This document shows, in pieces, positions 39,480 through 51,119 of a stretch of DNA of 64,000 bases (positions are counted from its first letter, which is position 1; the number at the start of each line of letters is the position of its first letter). The translations under genes and the position numbers were made by a program. The notes below the pieces were generated by a model, which ran no database searches, had not been told where the DNA came from, and saw only the letters and a list, made by a program, of their open reading frames with translations. The stretch lies in assembly GCA_963931865.1 (NCBI GenBank), contig OZ007506.1, forward strand, positions 2,724,926 to 2,788,925. The letters are read 5' to 3'. Source of the stretch: Axinella damicornis. Taxonomy: Eukaryota; Porifera; Demospongiae; Axinellida; Axinellidae.

Positions 39480-42430
39480 TCACAGATCAATATAAGAGCA
39501 AAGAGAGGTTCAGGGGGAATATTATTGTACATTTGTAATGGAGAATGTCGAAATCCAGAGGTGGATCAAACCTTGGAGTAGAGCAGCAACTGGTGGGAAG
39601 AACGATATACTCGTTATCTGACTCCACAACAGCACTCAATGAAGGATCACACCACCTAGCCTTGGAGAGGGAGGTTGTAAGCTATTCAATGACTGGAAGT
39701 GTTCTAATGTGTGGGGACATGATTGCACGTACAGGCATACTCAATTAAGGACTATGTAGAGAACAATTCACAACTCCCCAGTGGATGCCCCCATGGGCTA
39801 TACCATTGATAATGAAATCCTTTGTCAACAACTGTAACTCCCAAGGAATAATAAGATCCCTATCTAGCTTGTCAATCAAAAGACACGACTGTAAACTCTC
39901 AGGGAAGTGTCTTGTTGGACCTTTGTAGCTATTAGTTCTACATTGAGAATAGTTAACGGAAGAACCACTGGTGACTTTGACAGGAGACTACACTTGTTAT
40001 ACACCAAGAGGTTGCAGTGTGGTGGACTATGGCAGCGCCGGGCTACTATCAAAGAGAGTAAACGTCCATATTTTATATTAGCACCCTCCCAGAATATTCT
40101 GACCACTGCCCACTAGCTAGTTGTCAACTTTCCAATAGGGCAAGCAAGACATCCAACGAATGAGCCATTGGCAGACACCAAAATACTATGTTGAGGGTAA
40201 AATGGGATATCCAGACTAAGGAGAATTTCTAGCTATATATACCTGCAGCAAAATTCTACTAAACAAACGTCGCCTTTTTTGAGGCAAACCTTCACAACAG
40301 ACAGCCCTAATGAAAGTGCAAAGAATCTTGCAATGTTTCTGATATCAGCTGTAGACATGATGGGGATACGGGTAGGAGGAAAGAGTATACGTCCAGATAT
40401 CAAGAATAATTCCCCACTAACATCTGGGTCAATGAAATGTGCATGCAAAGTTCACAAGCACTTCGTAAACAGTAGCAAGAAATTGTAATTGCAGCACCCA
40501 AATGACACCATCTTAAGAGAGCAGTACTTCAAAGAAAAGAATAAAAAGCCAGGAAGAGCTAGTGGACTGGACTTCCATAAGAAACTCCTCACTTCCAATG
40601 CAGAGCAAACATCCAAGGGACTTCTGGAAGACCGTTAACAAACTGAGGGAGAACGATAACACACAGGTATACAACTAGAAGAATTGTTTTTGCACTTTCA
40701 AAACTTAAACAGGAGAAGAACAACCGATCAGTGTAGCTAATGCCACCTAACGCCCCAGTAGTATCCATACTAGGGAAGTATCGGTGGAGGAAGTAATACA
40801 CGCAAATTGAAAGGGAATAAAGCACCTGGTGAAGACAGGATACCATGCACCTGGAGTATTTCTTAACTGAGCTACTGACTACCCTAGCTATTCAACTATG
40901 TTATGAAGTGTGGTGAATACCCAAACTGCTGGTCCACAGGCATAATAATGCCCTTTTCATAAGACCCAATTCTCAAACAACTACCGAGGAGTAACATAAT
41001 GGGTAGGCTGTTCACAGCTATTCTGTACAATAAAAATAATGCAGTGTGCAACAGCAAGACAATCTTTTACCAGACACACAATTTGGCTTCCGTAAAACAG
41101 AAGAGCCACAGATTGTCTAATACACTATAATAGAGAGAGCCTTCTGTGAGAAAAGTACACTGTTTGTGTGCTATGCAGGTTTCAGAGAAGAGCTTTTGAC
41201 TCGATCTGTGGACCATAACTGTCTTTGGAAAAGGCTAGTTCAGTTGGGAGTTAGTCAACAATTCTGCAGTCAATGTACCACATCAAGGGTGACAGACCCG
41301 TGCGAAGCTGGAGTACGGCAAGGCTGCAATATGAGTTCTCTCCTATTTAGCCTTTTACCAGCGGACTAGAAAATGAGCTGGCAAAGAACGAAACAGGAAC
41401 AACACTGTGGAACAGATCAATTGACTTACTGATGTGTGCGGATGATTGTCCTGATATCACAAAGTGAGGAATGGCTGCGTGGACATCTAGCAACACTGGA
41501 GGAGTTCTGTGGGCAGTGGAGGTGGAGGTAGCTAAACACTGATAATACCAAGATATGTACGTTTTGAGAGAACTGTCACCCTTCCCATTAATTTTAAGGG
41601 AACTGACCTAGAAGTTGTACAGGAATACAAGTAGCTAACTAGGGAGTATGACTGACTGCTAATGGAAAATACACCATAGCTCGACAGTCCCTGGCCAACC
41701 AAGGGAAGAAGGCTATATTTGCGCTCAAGAGCGCATAATTTATGACATCACTGATGTCATCATGTCTTGTTGCGCCAAAAAAACTGCTTGCAAAGCACCC
41801 TCCCATCACCACTGCAAAACTATTTGACGCAATGATAATGCCTGAGATATGGGGCACATAGGATCCAGAGCTGGAAAATGCATTTTCTGAGTATATTTTA
41901 CATCTCCCACAAAGTGCAACAAACATGGCTGTACACGGAGAGCTTGGACAGTTACCCCTGCATTTCCTATGGAAGAACGAACGCTAAGCTAGCTATAGCT
42001 ACTGGAATAGACTCTGTTCCGAGGATATTCCAGACTCAAAGCAGTAACCTTGTCTGCTTGGATGCAGCAATCTGAGCTGGTAAAGCTAGCAATTTAACTA
42101 GCAAAGATAAAGAGTTGTTTGACAAGGCTGGTATGTCATTTGCATTTACATCATAAGGATGTGAGCGAGAAACAACAGAGACCTTTGCAGCAGTCTACAT
42201 AGCTAGTAGCTTGAGCTGTCACCGACTACAAATAGACCTGGGAAGATACCGTGCACAAGCCATGTTCTATTCCCCCACACCAGATCTAGATCGAGGCTTT
42301 GCAAGCTGTGTCAGTGTATTGAGGATGAGATACACTTCTGTGTGTTTGTCCTGCTTATTCAAGCCTGAGGACAGAGCTGTAGCACATAACCCGTAATTCC
42401 TACATGTACCCAGGTTTCAGATAGCTACCT
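39480..42430 (+). mobile_element. Decayed LINE (endonuclease + reverse transcriptase) remnant
   Basis: Colinear fragments on the plus strand in several frames. An AP-endonuclease-like CGDMIARTG (about 39712) comes first, then LRIVNGRTTGDF (about 39940). Next is an RT-like FGFRK stretch (about 41085) and GVRQGCNMSSLLFSLL (about 41312). A C-terminal RLQIDLGRYR (about 42220) and a Cys-rich tail with CIEDE (about 42315) close the series. Many stops and frameshifts separate them, so no intact ORF remains. The order EN then RT then Cys-rich tail fits a non-LTR retrotransposon; the clade is not resolved. A foldback (41725-41775) is inserted within it. Confidence 0.8.
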
Positions 42431-42661
42431 CTCAGTCAACTAGCTACGGACAAATTTATAGCTTCCACAAACACAAATGCCCTTACTCACTACTAGAATT
42501 GTTTATGCCGCATTTAGTATTGACTCATACCCCGGCTTTTACGTGTTATTATTATTCATTGCATATCAATGACATCATCCCGAGAAAGAGTAGCTATTGG
42601 CTATCGTCGAACCGTAACCTGTGTATTATCCATTAACCTAATTAACCAACTACCACAAATT

Positions 42662-43039
42662 ATGCCTCGAAAGCGTCCGCTGCGTCAGTTTGAATGTGAG
42701 GAGTGCGACAGGCTCTGGTGGGAAAGAGCTGGGCCTAGGAACAGTCCGTGTTCTGAATGCCACGGATGCAAACAGCCAAAACGGGCAATTACTAGAGGGG
42801 AAGAGAAAGGCGTGGGAGCGTGTAAGTTCATCTGTAACTGCGGTAACGAGTTCACGGTGCTGTGTCGAAGGACAGACACCGCGCCGTGCTATGAGTGTAA
42901 GAAGAAAGACGTCGACGTTTACGAATTCCACCCGCCCCGACGCCTGAAGAAAAAGACGTCAAATACGCACAATTGCAGTAGATGCAATGGCAGACGGAAT
43001 TGCCCAAATCTCAGCTTTCACCGTCAGCGCCGCACTTAA
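42662..43039 (+). CDS. Shiftless (SHFL/C19orf66)-like zinc-ribbon protein
   Basis: Intact intronless frame; the chosen ATG gives 125 residues, and an upstream ATG at 42569 would add 31. Paired cysteine motifs are FECEECDRLWWERAG, CSECHGC, ICNCGNEFTVLC, APCYECKK and CSRCNGRRNCPN. The order WW-R...CxxC...G.G.F.C.CG..F...PCYxC...PPRR...HxCxxC resembles vertebrate Shiftless, which binds translating ribosomes and suppresses -1 programmed frameshifting of viruses and retroelements. It may instead be another 3CxxC-type zinc ribbon. It lies between two LINE remnants, so it might be a retrocopy or a recently mobilised gene. The lack of internal stops, with decayed neighbours, suggests it is under selection or recent. 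Confidence 0.6.
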   Translation: MPRKRPLRQFECEECDRLWWERAGPRNSPCSECHGCKQPKRAITRGEEKGVGACKFICNCGNEFTVLCRRTDTAPCYECKKKDVDVYEFHPPRRLKKKTSNTHNCSRCNGRRNCPNLSFHRQRRT

Positions 43040-43487
43040 TAATTCATCGGTGACATCTGATTGTATAATTATACACCGAGTCTTTGCTTAGCTATTTTTT
43101 AAAAGAGGTTTGCTGAATGGATTCACTGAACAATACTATATATAGCAGCTAGTATGTATATATTATCATAGACAGCATGTAAGTTATATAGACTGAAGAA
43201 TTTTAACAGACTGAGTTCGATCTACTTTTGTTGGTGGCTGTAAGATTGTAGTGGTGCCTCTGGCCCACATTTTTTTCAACTTTACGTTATGGCTATAGCT
43301 ACGTAGTTTGTAGCTGGTTCCGTTCTTGTGCTCTTGGTGTGAGCTATTGTGTATTGTGTATTGTGTAGTTAACACTTTTTTATCATAGCTTAGCTAGTTT
43401 TGTTTTGTACTACGGCTCCTACAGTTTCTGTGGGGCTATCAACATAACAACCATGCATGAGTTGTACACCAGATCTGCTCCAATATA
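43040..43487. other. AT-rich flank, no gene seen
   Basis: Presumed 3' region of the zinc-ribbon ORF. No coding or structured feature recognised. Confidence 0.4.
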
Positions 43488-43594
43488 GCTAGCCTCATTC
43501 CCAGGCCGTTCCCACCGCAGTATTTCATCGCTTCCAGTATGAACTGGAAGCGATGAAATACTGGCGGTGGGAACGGCCTGGGAACGAGGCTACT
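43488..43594. mobile_element. Near-perfect hairpin, GCCTCRTTCCCAGGC family
   Basis: About 48-bp arms from TAGCCTCATTCCCAGGCCGT to CCAGTATGA, then the reverse complement ending GGCCTGGGAACGAGGCTA. There is almost no loop. Confidence 0.85.
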
Positions 43595-43807
43595 CCAATA
43601 GGTGTGAAAAGGTTAATTAAAGCAATGTAACACTGTACTGTGATGTGTATCATGGGAATACGGGTAGCTATATCCAGGAAGATATGCCACAGGCAACAAC
43701 TTGTTTTGAAATGTTTCTGCCTACTCAAACCAACCCTTCCAGATGTTCCTCTAATAATCAATGGGTAGCTAATAATGCTACTGTACTTAAATACCTACCG
43801 GGTGCCA

Positions 43808-43893
43808 TCTAGCCTCGTTCCCAGGCTCTCCCCGGTGCATGTGGTATTTTTCTTCACCGCGCGCACATGGGGGATCCTGGGAACGAGGCTAGG
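43808..43893. mobile_element. Hairpin element, GCCTCGTTCCCAGGC family
   Basis: Starts CTAGCCTCGTTCCCAGGCTC and ends ATCCTGGGAACGAGGCTAG, with imperfect arms around CGGTGCATGTGG/CGCGCACATGGG. Confidence 0.75.
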
Positions 43894-44300
43894 TGCCATC
43901 CTGTCCTCCGACATATCCTGGTCAAACCACATTTCTCAGAGGCTGGGAAGCTCATTGGAGTTCTCTATCAGAATAGCGCAATTTTGGTACCCAGCTGCCC
44001 GGCAGTCCTTGGTACGAGGCTAGTATCGGAAGTTCTATGAACCTCAGACTCTTCTACACTTTGTCTTATATTCCAATCCCTGATCAACTCTCATTTAGAT
44101 TGTAGCATATGGGATCCACATCTGCATGAAGAAGGACATTGAAGGTGTTCAGCAGTTAGGTCTTCGGAAGTATGCCAAAACAATGGCACTCTTGGTATGA
44201 GGACCTTATTGCGAAGCCAGCATTTCCTCACTAGCTGTAAGGCGTAAACTCCTAAACTCCTACATGTTGTAAACTCAGCCAGCTTTACAACAGTGAATGG
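43894..44300 (+). mobile_element. LINE 3' fragment (RT thumb/C-terminal region)
   Basis: Translated fragments such as ILSSDISWSNHIS (about 43898) and KKDIEGVQQLGLRKYAK (about 44127) match the common C-terminal region of animal non-LTR RTs (SSDLSW...H, KKDIE..Q...LR). Frame interruptions show decay. A GGTACGAGGCTA element end lies at 44010. Confidence 0.65.
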
Positions 44301-45640
44301 TTGTGTTAATCTACTTTCCCACTTTTAGACTTATAGCTACCTTGTTTGTAGATTCCACCAGTACTGGTATTGGTATCGGTCACAATACCAGCCATTGGTG
44401 AGGTATCAGGTATCAGTTACTGGAATTCTGTAGTACGGATGATTTAATTGCCCTATCACATGAGTGAGCGCTTGTTCAAGCAATCAACAATGGCCAGGCA
44501 AGTTAAGAGAGGGTGTTGGGAGCTTTTCAGTGTGCTGATGCTGACAGCAAGGCTTAATTAATGTTGCAAAATTCCAATATCGGAATCAGAAGTATCGGTA
44601 AAATTTGGTATCGGTGGAACACTACTTGTTTGTAAATCGTATTCGCACAGTTAACGTTCATTCCATATCACTTTCACAACCTTTTTCACGTTCAAAAGTT
44701 TATGTCCATCCACCATTAATTTGTGGAATGTAGTTTAGCTACCTAGAGGGAGTTGTACATGTCCCACCTTACTAAGTTTTAAGCATGCTGTATTCACACT
44801 AGTCTCTTCTGGTCATATTACCTCATATTCATACCATGCTGTTACTGTTACCGGTAATTAGAAAATTATGACACCGGCCATTCAAAATTTAGCAAGGCGT
44901 CAACAACGTGGTTCTTCTCATAATTATTCATACCATGAATCTGATTTGTTTTATGTATTCGTAAGCAATAATTATGACATCATTCTAAATCCCAAGAACT
45001 CATGAATGCAACTCATTGAATGAATGACAGTCAGGCTTATGTATGACACCCTGCATGTAGCTAAAACCACCTCAATTGGGCAGAGCTCAGAACCAGGAGA
45101 AAGAAACATTGTGCAACTGGCTGCTCAGTTATCCTCACCTCAGACACCATCACACCCTTGCATTTTACTACCCTGTTTCAGTGCTGTACTTATTCATAAT
45201 CATGTTAGCTAAATAGTCATATGTATGTTATTCAAAAATATGCAAGGATATGACTTAATAATACGATGAAACATTATCTTCTTGTTCAGCAAAATAACAA
45301 TCAATAACAGCTGTACCCAATGTGCACACAGAGAAATACAGTTAATGTTTGTAGCAATAAGCACTCATTTCCTTGCAATGTTTCAGTCCAAAGACCCCTA
45401 CAATTGTTCTGTATGCATCAAGTGCTTGGCATGCTCAATGAGGTCTATGTGAGCGGTTGGAGGTTGTCGTCTTCATGGACAAGCCAACACACATAGACAC
45501 CATAGATACGTGTATAAGACACGGATGCACCGATTCACAGAGAATTTCTGCAAGCAGTTTCTTAACTCAGATACACATAGTGCTTCTCATTTTTGTCTCA
45601 CATGAGGTATGATGGCTATCACAAGGGTGGGGGCTCATTC
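44301..45640. other. No gene recognised
   Basis: AT-rich DNA with a short GGTATCGG/GGTATTGG-type degenerate repeat (about 44360-44610). No convincing frame on either strand. Confidence 0.4.
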
Positions 45641-46345
45641 GAGTGAACTTTGACCCTCTCCTGCCAGATGGAAGCGACCTTTATGAAGCCCCACTGCCTC
45701 ATTCTGACCCATGTTTGCAATAAGAGGCACACAGATGTAGAACATTGTCAGAAATACCTCATACAGCTCATAGCTGCATGTCAACGCCACGCGACTTGCT
45801 CTGCAACTTGCTCCATGGCTTACTGTCTGAGAACCAAGAATGGTCAACAAGTGTGCCGGTCAAGGCTCTTCAAGAAGAGACTGCTCTTACACTGAGGATG
45901 GTAGCTTGATGTTCAACACAGCACAATACTATGTGTCTCATGAAAGTGCCACCAAGTGTGAGCCACCATCACAGTTGCTCAAGGATGTGTTCAGCAAAAT
46001 TCACAGCTCCTGTAAGGCAAGCAAGTTGCAGACAAGTTGCAGTGTATGATGCAGTATCCTAGTCAGGAAGCATGCACTCAGCCGCTGAGTTGTCTGGAAC
46101 TGCTGGCACCGGCAAATCCTTCCTCATCCATTGCCTCAGGAGTCTATACTCCAAGACAAACTGTGCATTGCTGCACCCACCGGAGTCACAGCTTTCACCA
46201 TCCAAGGACTCACACTTCATTCCCTTCTCCACTTGCCTATCCATAGAGATTTCAAGGTGAGCAGCTGCAGAAGTTTCAGCAAGCCCTTGGAAAAGTGTAC
46301 TACATCATCACCAATGAGATGTCATGGTGGGCAGATAAATGTTGG
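45641..46345 (+). mobile_element. Helitron-type Rep/helicase remnant, first part
   Basis: Frames spell a YCLRTKNGQQVCRSR-like Cys segment (about 45825) and DGSLMFNTAQ (about 45897). A PIF1-helicase Walker A, LSGTAGTGKSFLIHCLRS (about 46088), follows, then CIAAPTGVTAFTIQGLTLHS (about 46161) and YIITNEMSWW (about 46298). These need frameshifts to be joined. The continuation of the helicase lies in opposite orientation at 47460-48110. Confidence 0.75.
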
Positions 46346-46398
46346 GCTCATGCATGCAGGGTTCTGCTCCATTCTGACATTACCAGTGCAACATATTG

Positions 46399-46400
<2 letters not shown>

Positions 46401-46436
<36 letters not shown>
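46401..46436. repeat. Poly-G tract (36 nt)
   Basis: Uninterrupted G homopolymer just after the first helicase fragment. Confidence 0.9.
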
Positions 46437-46437
<1 letters not shown>

Positions 46438-46799
46438 GCCTGAACGAGTGCATACACATCCAGAAAATGCATGGAGCATTTGGCATGCACAATGACAGAG
46501 ACTTGAGAGTTAGCTAGCTATATGGCGTCAGGCCACAGAAAATGAGACAAGAGAATAATTACTATAATATCCCTCAGAAATATGGTGCATTTGTATAGAT
46601 TGACTTCTTGACAAATGTCACAGAGATCAAACACTAAGAACAACACATCAAATACAAAAGGCTGTAGAAATTATGAGTGAGATCCAGATCATATACATGT
46701 TCCAGATCTGGAGTGAGGTTCATATGTGCGGAGTGATTCTGAAACTCAAGGGAGAGAGGGAATGTGATCTGGCGGAGAGTGATTGAGTTCCATGTCTGG

Positions 46800-47440
46800 T
46801 GGAGAGCTAGGGAGTGAGATCTGATGCGGAGGGAGCGAGATATGGTGGGGAGGGAGTGAGATATGGTAGGGATGGAGTCGGGTCCATATCTGGCGGCGAT
46901 GGAGTGAGATCCATATGTGGCAGTGAGGGAGTGAGATTCATATCTGGCAGGGAGGGAGTGAGATCTGGCGGGGAGGGAGTGAGATCTGGCGGGGATGAAG
47001 TGAGATCTCGCGGGGAGGGAGTGAGATCTGGCGGGGATGAAGTGAGATCTGGTGGGGATGAAGTGAGATCTGGCGGGGAGGGAGTGAGATCTGGTGGGGA
47101 TGAAGTGAGATCTGGCGGGGAGGGAGTGAGATCTGGTGGGGATGAAGTGAGATCTGGCGGGGAGGGAGTGAGATCTGGCGGGGAGGGAGTGAGATCTGGC
47201 GGGGAGGGAGTGAGATCTGGCGGGGAGGGAGTGAGATCTGGCGGGGAGGGAGTGAGATCTGGCGGGGAGGGAGTGAGATCTGGCAGGGAGGGAGTGAGAT
47301 CTGGCGGGGAGGGAGTGAGATCTGGCGGGGAGGGAGTGAGATCTGGCGGGGAGGGAGTGAGATCTGGCGGGGATGAAGTGAGATCTGGCGGGGAGGGAGT
47401 GAGATCTGGTGGGGATGCAGGTAGGGAGGGAGTGAGATGT
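46800..47440. repeat. 21-bp minisatellite GTGAGATCTGGCGGGGAGGGA
   Basis: Between 46940 and 47420 about two dozen copies of a 21-bp unit starting GTGAGATCTGGCGGGG repeat with two tail variants (AGGGA and ATGAA), some of which alternate. Degenerate copies extend left to about 46800. Because 21 is a multiple of 3 it leaves long open frames (RSGGEGV and its antisense), which are not genes. Confidence 0.95.
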
Positions 47441-47459
47441 GGTGGTAGAGATGAACTGT

Positions 47460-48110
47460 GAACAAAGTTGGAGCCTGGTGTCTTCCAGTCTGCGCTGAAT
47501 GAGATGCTGGCTGTTGGTGAGCCAGGTCAAAGAGCCGTCTAACACGTCAACACGTTGATAATGACCGCTGCTCTGCAACTTGGATACATTGTATTCTGTT
47601 ACAGCTTCCACAGTTGGATGGAGCCAGGAGGTGAACTGCATCTTCAAAGTCAGCTGCATTGGAAACACATGACAAGCAGCGTGTCATGAAGAGTTCCCAG
47701 TCTGTAGTGGTACATGTAGCTAACTGTACCATCCCTCAGGTGAAGGAGAATCTGGCGGAACCTGACTTGGTCATTCTCCTGACCATTCTGATGCATGACT
47801 TGAGTCAAGGTCACAGCAGAGGTGAACAGCTGGTAAGTAGTATGTCCGAGGTTGGAGATGCATGGCCAACTTTGCATCATGGCAGCTGGTAAGTACGTAG
47901 TATAGCTAGTATGTCCAAGGTTGACTTCGCAAATAATGACAGGTCCATAACTGGAGGGAGCTGGCCAAAATCTCCTACAAGCAATTCAAGGCCTAGTAGT
48001 ACCTCTTGAGTACGATGAGGGAAAGCCTGGCGGAGACGACGTCCTGTCGATCTGGAAGAGGCTAAGCCAGATGTTGAACTTGACCCCAAAGGAAGAAGAG
48101 AAGCATATTA
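47460..48110 (-). mobile_element. Helitron-type helicase remnant, second part (inverted)
   Basis: On the minus strand: RRLRQAFPHRTQEVLLG, then LLVGDFGQLPPVMDL (Walker B/Q-loop region of PIF1 helicases, about 47960-48000), LFTSAVTLTQVMHQ and QVRFRQILLHLRDG (about 47740-47830), and YNVSKLQSSG (about 47560). This is the natural continuation of 45641-46345 but on the opposite strand. Confidence 0.75.
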
Positions 48111-48319
48111 TACCTTCAGATCATTGCACGCTGCCTTCACATGTAAGGTTGGTACCCTAGCTCCTGAAAAAAGGCAGGGCACCCTCCTTAGGAGAGAACA
48201 CCCCTCCATTTAGCCCTTTCCCTACGAAAACAAAGAATTCGAAGCCTCTTGGATTCCCTGAGGTATGTGCACTGAGAAAGATCAGCGTTTAGACACGAGT
48301 GTACGAGTCAAGGGAGGGG

Positions 48320-48326
48320 AAAAAAA
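48320..48326 (-). terminator. Pol III T-run terminator downstream of tRNA-Val-like gene
   Basis: Seven consecutive T on the minus strand, 11 bases after the tRNA 3' end. Confidence 0.55.
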
Positions 48327-48337
48327 GCTGAATGCCA

Positions 48338-48412
48338 GGTTCACTTATAAGGGTTCGAACCCGAGACCTGCTGCGTGTAAAGCAGACGTGATAACCACTA
48401 CACCAACGAACC
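48338..48412 (-). tRNA. tRNA-Val (anticodon TAC), possibly degenerate T arm
   Basis: Starts GGTTCGTTGGTGTAGTGG (A box) and has an anticodon arm CTGCTTTACACGCAG with TAC. It carries a B box GGTTCGAACCC and ends GTGAACC, which pairs with GGTTCGT if G-U pairs are allowed. The body is almost identical to animal tRNA-Val. The 3' half of the T stem (CCTTA) and three extra bases before the acceptor do not fit a standard cloverleaf, so it may be a pseudogene or a SINE-derived copy. A T7 run follows. Confidence 0.65.
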
Positions 48413-48799
48413 AGCTCGCTTGTGAGAGGTGCATGAATAATTCACTAAAAAGGAAGTGGGCAGATCAGGCTAATGTTCATCCACAATTAAACTTTCTGAC
48501 TCCTATCACCATGCACCTTTTATATTACGCCAGTCAGAGTTTCAAAGGTTGCAGATCATATGACACACACACAATACATAATGCACAACGTACTGTATAT
48601 CACTCTAGCACAGCTACACAGGAGCTATTACACACACAATCATGCATATCTATTGCCAAGACAAAACGACAAAGAGAACGGTAGAAATGGGGTACAGCAA
48701 TACATACTACAGAGTCGTGTAATTTGTGTCTGCATGCAGAGTCGATGTTTACAACACCTGGTATGCAGACTGTGAATTAACAGACTATTCCTCCTCTTG
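48413..48799. other. Intergenic, no gene seen
   Basis: Between the tRNA-like gene and the 3' end of the multidomain gene; probably its 3' UTR. Confidence 0.4.
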
Positions 48800-49494
48800 T
48801 CATGATATGATGAGTTCACAAGTGCTAATGAGATAGGCAAGCAAAGGTTCTAGTTCGCTGGGTGAGACCTTCTCGAATATCAAGGGACCGAAGACACGAT
48901 TGAGATCAGCAACTCCAGTGTGATTCTTGTCAGAGTTCTCAATAACCTGCAGAAAGTATGCATTGTGCTTCATGTATAAGCACATACAGTGGAACCCAGC
49001 TCAGTCACTGCATGGTGTCTGGGCGCAATGGGATGAAACACATCTTGCCAGATATGAAACACATCTTGCCAGATATGAGACCATATGCATATCATGGGCT
49101 CTATGGAGTGTCAGAAGAGACCTCTCCTAATGAGAGCTGCCTTATTCCTCCCCCCTTTCCTGTCAGCTTTGGGGGAAACACCGCCTTATAACATGGTGGT
49201 CACAAAACCCACTAAAGCCAATCCCAGCTAGCCTGGCACAGATTCTCCATGGTTACAGGTTCAAACAAGCTGTACTACTTTTGTTTGTGTGCTGTTCGAA
49301 CTGCAGATTTTGTTTCAGACGGGAAGTGCTTGTTTGATGGATGTGCGGCTTGCTCGTAAGTTACATTTAACCTCTCACCTGCTCAAAGAGTCTGAGAAGC
49401 TGTTTCAGCAGTCCTCGGGAGTCATTCGGTATTCCCTCAAGTTTTGTACCAAGCACAGATACCGGACTGGTACTCTTCACAAGCTCACATAAAT

Positions 49495-49552
<58 letters not shown>

Positions 49553-51051
49553 GGGGGGGGGGGGGGGATGCTTTGAAGCCAAGCTGTATACCATACCCCT
49601 TACTTGCAAGGTTGGTGTCAAATGCCTCACTGCTAACATAACCGATACTAACAGCCTCACAAAATGCCGCCCATGCACCTACCTTTGCCAGGTCGTGTTG
49701 AACAAGACACCCAACCCTCCCCTCCCTGAAGAGCTCCCTGAGCAGTCCCACGGCTGTGATGGCATCGGGCATGTCACTCAGGTCTGCATCCTGGGGAGAT
49801 ATAGGTGTGTGTATGTATGAAGGTGCATTGTGTGGGTGTGGAAATGCTTTCTTCTCTGAAAGAAACCAAGTGGTGGTGGAGGGATAACTTATAAAGCTGC
49901 AGAAACCTCAACTAGGAATGCCTGGACATTTGTAAGTTTCAGTAAACTCCATTCATGACTACTACCCGCAATCCACTCTCCACTTACTTCTCCTCGGTCA
50001 ATGGTGTGCAGCCAATTTTTGACCTTTTCCGACTTTCCCCCTACACCAATGAAGATGCGGTCTTCTGCAGGATGGTCTCCCTCTGAGAGGTAGGTGATGC
50101 ATTTTATGGCTGTCTTGAAGGCAGGGCCATAGCTGCTGGTTCTCCCTGTGGTGTGGAAGGAGGGAGGATGAAGGGGTGATGGAGGGGATCGGAAGGGAGG
50201 GAGGAGGAGGAAGGTTGGGTGGAGGAGGAAGGTTGGGTGGAGGAGAAGGGGGAAGAGGAGGAGGAGGAAGGTTGGGTGGAGGAGAAGGGAGGGAGGAGGG
50301 GGAAGAGGAGGAAGGTTGGGTGGAGGAGAAGGGAGGGAGGAGGGGGAAGAGGAGGAGGAAGGTTGAGTGGAGGAGAAGGGAGGGAGGAGGGGGAAGAGGA
50401 GGAGGAAGGTTGGGGGGAGGAATGGAGAGGTGACAGGATGGAGGGAGTAACCATATCCAGTGTATGTGAGGCGATCTAGTTACTGGAGCAGCTTCCATAT
50501 ATGGTGGAATGCTGGATCACATGCAAGCAATGCAAATTTACTGGTGAAGTGGATGCCTGGGTGTCCACTACTTTTGGTATATTGTCACTGACGTTTGGAA
50601 ACATACATGCGGCCTGTCCAGAAATCTAGTGCCAATCACACAATACAATGTGACAGCAGAAGTACCAGTTTGCAGTGCACTATGGGTTTTTATGCACGAG
50701 GGCATTATCTAGATAATGCACACTAAAGTGTGCAATACGCAATTTAATGCTCCGTCATGTGGTCGATTCTGACGCGTCTGATTCGTTGAGGGTCACGTGA
50801 GTAGCACTAAAATGGTTTAATCTCCCAATGTTACTAGGCTTTTTTCTCTGTGAGAGAGCCTGGGTATGAGGTTAATGTGATACACTTGTGAAGGTACCTC
50901 CGTTTTCCTTCAGAGTCTTGATCATCATGTTGATGCTCTTCACCCAGTCATCCATCTCCTACACACAGAAGATGAATCATGAACTATGATATACACACAT
51001 AAACATGCACACAGTCACACACACACACACACAGTCACATGCATACGCACG

Positions 51052-51119
<68 letters not shown>

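Noticed and set aside
46940..47420. CRISPR-like appearance of regular repeats
   Set aside because: Units are contiguous without unique spacers, in a eukaryotic genome.
46634..47668. Long frames on both strands (344 and 215 codons) over the 21-bp repeat
   Set aside because: Periodicity of 21 bp keeps all frames open; no start context, splice support or domain. It is a minisatellite.
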